Part shown: positions 4,989 through 6,754 of the stretch, piece after piece
Position numbering within the stretch: position 1 is the first letter of the stretch
How the letters are laid out: each line of letters begins with the position of its first letter
From: DATGIQ01 sp035295665
Lineage (GTDB): Bacteria; Planctomycetota; Planctomycetia; Gemmatales; Gemmataceae
DNA: 6,754 nucleotides
Direction: 5' to 3'
Assembly: GCA_035295665.1 (NCBI GenBank)
Contig: DATGIQ010000672.1
Span: 1-6,754 of the forward strand
Made by a program: the position numbers and the translations under genes
The notes under the pieces: generated by a model
Database searches by the model: none
What the model was told of the DNA's origin: nothing
Seen by the model: only the letters and a program-made list of their open reading frames with translations

Positions 4989-6754
4989 ATGTCCGAGTTG
5001 TTCAAACAGCCTTTCCCAGACCGCCTCGGGTCCCTGACGGGACTTCGGGCCCGTTTGCGATGGCGGGAGACGGACTCACGCCGGGCAGCCAGAGGGCAAT
5101 CGTCCTGGCTCCGCATGGAGCAGTTGGAGGATCGTCTCGCGCCAACGGTCAGCTTGGCGCAGAATTTCACGGGCATCGACTCCGCCCAAACATCCGGCAT
5201 TCCGCCGGACGCGACGGCAGCCGTCGGGCCGAACACCGTGATCGAGACCGTCAATCGGGCGATCACCTTGATGGACAAGACCGGGAGCACGCGCGTTGGG
5301 CCAATCGACTTGTCGACGTTCTTCTCTTCCATCTTCACGGCCCACGATTTCATCATGGATCCTTCGGTGGTCTACGATGATCAAGCTGGCCGATTCTATG
5401 TCGTCCTGGAGGAGTCCGGCTTTGTGCAGGGCCAGTTGGATTTTGCCGTATCCAAGGGGAGCAACCCCGCTACCTTGGGCCCGACTGACTGGAGCTTCTA
5501 CGCGATCACCGAAGTCAACGAGGGCGGCACCGCATCCCCCGGCATTCCCAAAATAGGTTGGAACGACGACGCAGTCTTCCTCTCTACCAACCAGGGGAAC
5601 ACTCCTTCCTTACATTGCCATATTCTGGCAGTTTCCAAGTTGTCGCTGCTCGCTGGTGGAGCGCTCAGTTTCAACTCTACGAACATCACCACCAATTCCG
5701 AGCGCAATATCCTGGTCCCGGCGCGCATGCACAATGAAACCACGGGGAATCTGGAATACTTCGTGCAGAGCGAAGGCGACGCTACCTCGAACACGGTCAT
5801 CGTTGTCCAAGAGACTGGTTATCTGGCCGGATCGGGAACCTTTACCTTCACCCCTCTCGCCGTTAACAGTTACAACAATAGCCCCGGCGTATCCGGCTTG
5901 ACCGTGTTCAGCGACGACCGCATCCTCAGTGTCGACTGGATCAATAATGGCACGGCAGAGCATATGGTGGCGACTGGCAACGTCGGCGTGGCCGGGGTCA
6001 ACCGGGCCCGCTGGTACGAATTTAACGCCCCGACTAGCGGCGCTCCGACGCTCTTGCAGCAAGGCGATATCGATCTCGGTCCCGCCATTGCCACCTCGTT
6101 TCCTTCGATCGCCATCAATGCCTCGGATACCATTGCCCTGACCTTCTTGGAAAACGGCAACGGTCAGGCCACATCGATGTACGTGACCGGACGTGTGCCC
6201 TCCGATCCACTCAACTTCATGCAGCCGCCCACTCTTGTGAGGGCTGGCCTGCTGCCGGCCTCGGATATGCGCAATGGGGGGGACTACAGCGCCACGGAAT
6301 ATGACCCGACCACGCCAGCCAGTTTCTGGTCGGCCAACGAGTTCCAGTTGGGCGCCACGGGGTCCAGTACTGACTGGGGTACGCAGATGGTTGCGTACAC
6401 GTTCCTCGCCGGACCGCTTGTAATGCCGCCGTCGAATCAGAGAGTGAGCGAAGGAGCCTCCATGAGCTTCACCCTGGGGAGTTTCGTCGACTCCTCCGGC
6501 ATGGGCACCTGGTCGGTAACGGTCGATTGGGGCGATGGCACGGCGAACACGAACGTTGGGCCGCTGACCGTTACGGGGTCGCTCGGCAGCGACCCGCACA
6601 CCTTCGCGGAAGAAGGAACGTATACCGTGGTGGTCAGCGTCACGAACACCATGACGATGCGCACCGGTTTCTGTAACTTCGTGGTTACCGTCGCCCTGGC
6701 CGGCTCATCGCCTGTCAGCTTGCTGAAGAAGTTTTCGATAACTGGGGCGATATC
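4989..6754 (+). CDS. Planctomycete surface protein with LEDRLAP motif, propeller-like region and PKD domain (3' partial)
   Basis: The frame is open from the ATG at 4989 to the window end, giving 588 complete codons with no stop. An arginine-rich N-terminus leads to MEQLEDRLAPT at residues 43-53, a motif found near the N-terminus of many planctomycete exported proteins, especially in Gemmataceae. After it, residues of about 55-475 form a region with 'GIPPDATAAVGPNTVIETVN', 'DPSVVYDDQAGRFYVVLEES', 'LDFAVSKGSNPATLGPTDWS', 'PKIGWNDDAVFLSTN' and 'SFPSIAINASDTIALTFLEN'. This pattern of short beta-rich blocks resembles a seven-bladed propeller. From about residue 478 a PKD domain is recognisable by VDWGDGT (512-518) and HTFAEEGTYTVVVSVT. 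The product is probably secreted or displayed on the cell surface, with a binding or structural role. No catalytic motif is seen. The C-terminus, perhaps with more repeats, lies outside the window. Confidence 0.85.
   Translation, partial: MSELFKQPFPDRLGSLTGLRARLRWRETDSRRAARGQSSWLRMEQLEDRLAPTVSLAQNFTGIDSAQTSGIPPDATAAVGPNTVIETVNRAITLMDKTGSTRVGPIDLSTFFSSIFTAHDFIMDPSVVYDDQAGRFYVVLEESGFVQGQLDFAVSKGSNPATLGPTDWSFYAITEVNEGGTASPGIPKIGWNDDAVFLSTNQGNTPSLHCHILAVSKLSLLAGGALSFNSTNITTNSERNILVPARMHNETTGNLEYFVQSEGDATSNTVIVVQETGYLAGSGTFTFTPLAVNSYNNSPGVSGLTVFSDDRILSVDWINNGTAEHMVATGNVGVAGVNRARWYEFNAPTSGAPTLLQQGDIDLGPAIATSFPSIAINASDTIALTFLENGNGQATSMYVTGRVPSDPLNFMQPPTLVRAGLLPASDMRNGGDYSATEYDPTTPASFWSANEFQLGATGSSTDWGTQMVAYTFLAGPLVMPPSNQRVSEGASMSFTLGSFVDSSGMGTWSVTVDWGDGTANTNVGPLTVTGSLGSDPHTFAEEGTYTVVVSVTNTMTMRTGFCNFVVTVALAGSSPVSLLKKFSITGAI

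Noticed and set aside
5610..6599. 329-codon open frame on the minus strand
   Set aside because: It is antisense to the surface-protein gene with its LEDRLAP and PKD motifs. Its translation is rich in Arg and Gly without any domain signal.
1..6754. CRISPR array, tRNA or rRNA genes
   Set aside because: No regularly spaced repeats, cloverleaf-like segments or conserved rRNA stretches were seen when reading either strand.

Overview
The window looks like chromosomal DNA of a planctomycete, most likely of the Gemmata/Gemmataceae type. This rests on protein style and not on a marker gene. One gene carries the 'MEQLEDRLAP' motif typical of planctomycete surface proteins. Another joins Asp-box (BNR) repeats to a PQQ-like tail. 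A third is the conserved C-terminal end of a large surface protein. The DNA is GC-rich throughout.

Layout. (1) 1-1218 (+): 3' part of a sialidase-like BNR-repeat protein with a PQQ-like C-terminal segment. (2) 1219-1506: non-coding, with a hairpin and a short direct repeat. (3) 1507-2642 (-): a compact cluster in the order antitoxin, toxin, tyrosine recombinase. The Phd/YefM-type antitoxin has lost its N-terminus, the PemK/MazF-type toxin looks intact, and the recombinase keeps only its N-terminal core-binding domain. (4) 2643-4132: a complete 1490-bp IS66-family element (ISBst12-like layout, transposase gene only) with 11-bp terminal inverted repeats starting 5'-GTAA. (5) 4121-4708 (+): C-terminal remnant of a large surface protein, cut by the IS right end. 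(6) 4709-4988: regulatory region with a possible terminator, an exact 19-bp palindrome, a candidate promoter and a strong ribosome binding site. (7) 4989-6754 (+): 5' part of a second surface protein with the LEDRLAP export motif, a propeller-like region and a PKD domain. It runs off the window.

The main story is rearrangement between surface-protein genes. The IS66 element has a broken antitoxin on one side and a broken surface-protein gene on the other, with no matching target duplication, so sequence was probably lost or recombined next to it. The toxin is left beside an antitoxin that has no normal start, and the recombinase next to it has no catalytic domain. I do not see a complete new defence or mobile system. 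The most unusual items are the antitoxin-toxin-recombinase arrangement and the genes fused to or cut by the IS ends.
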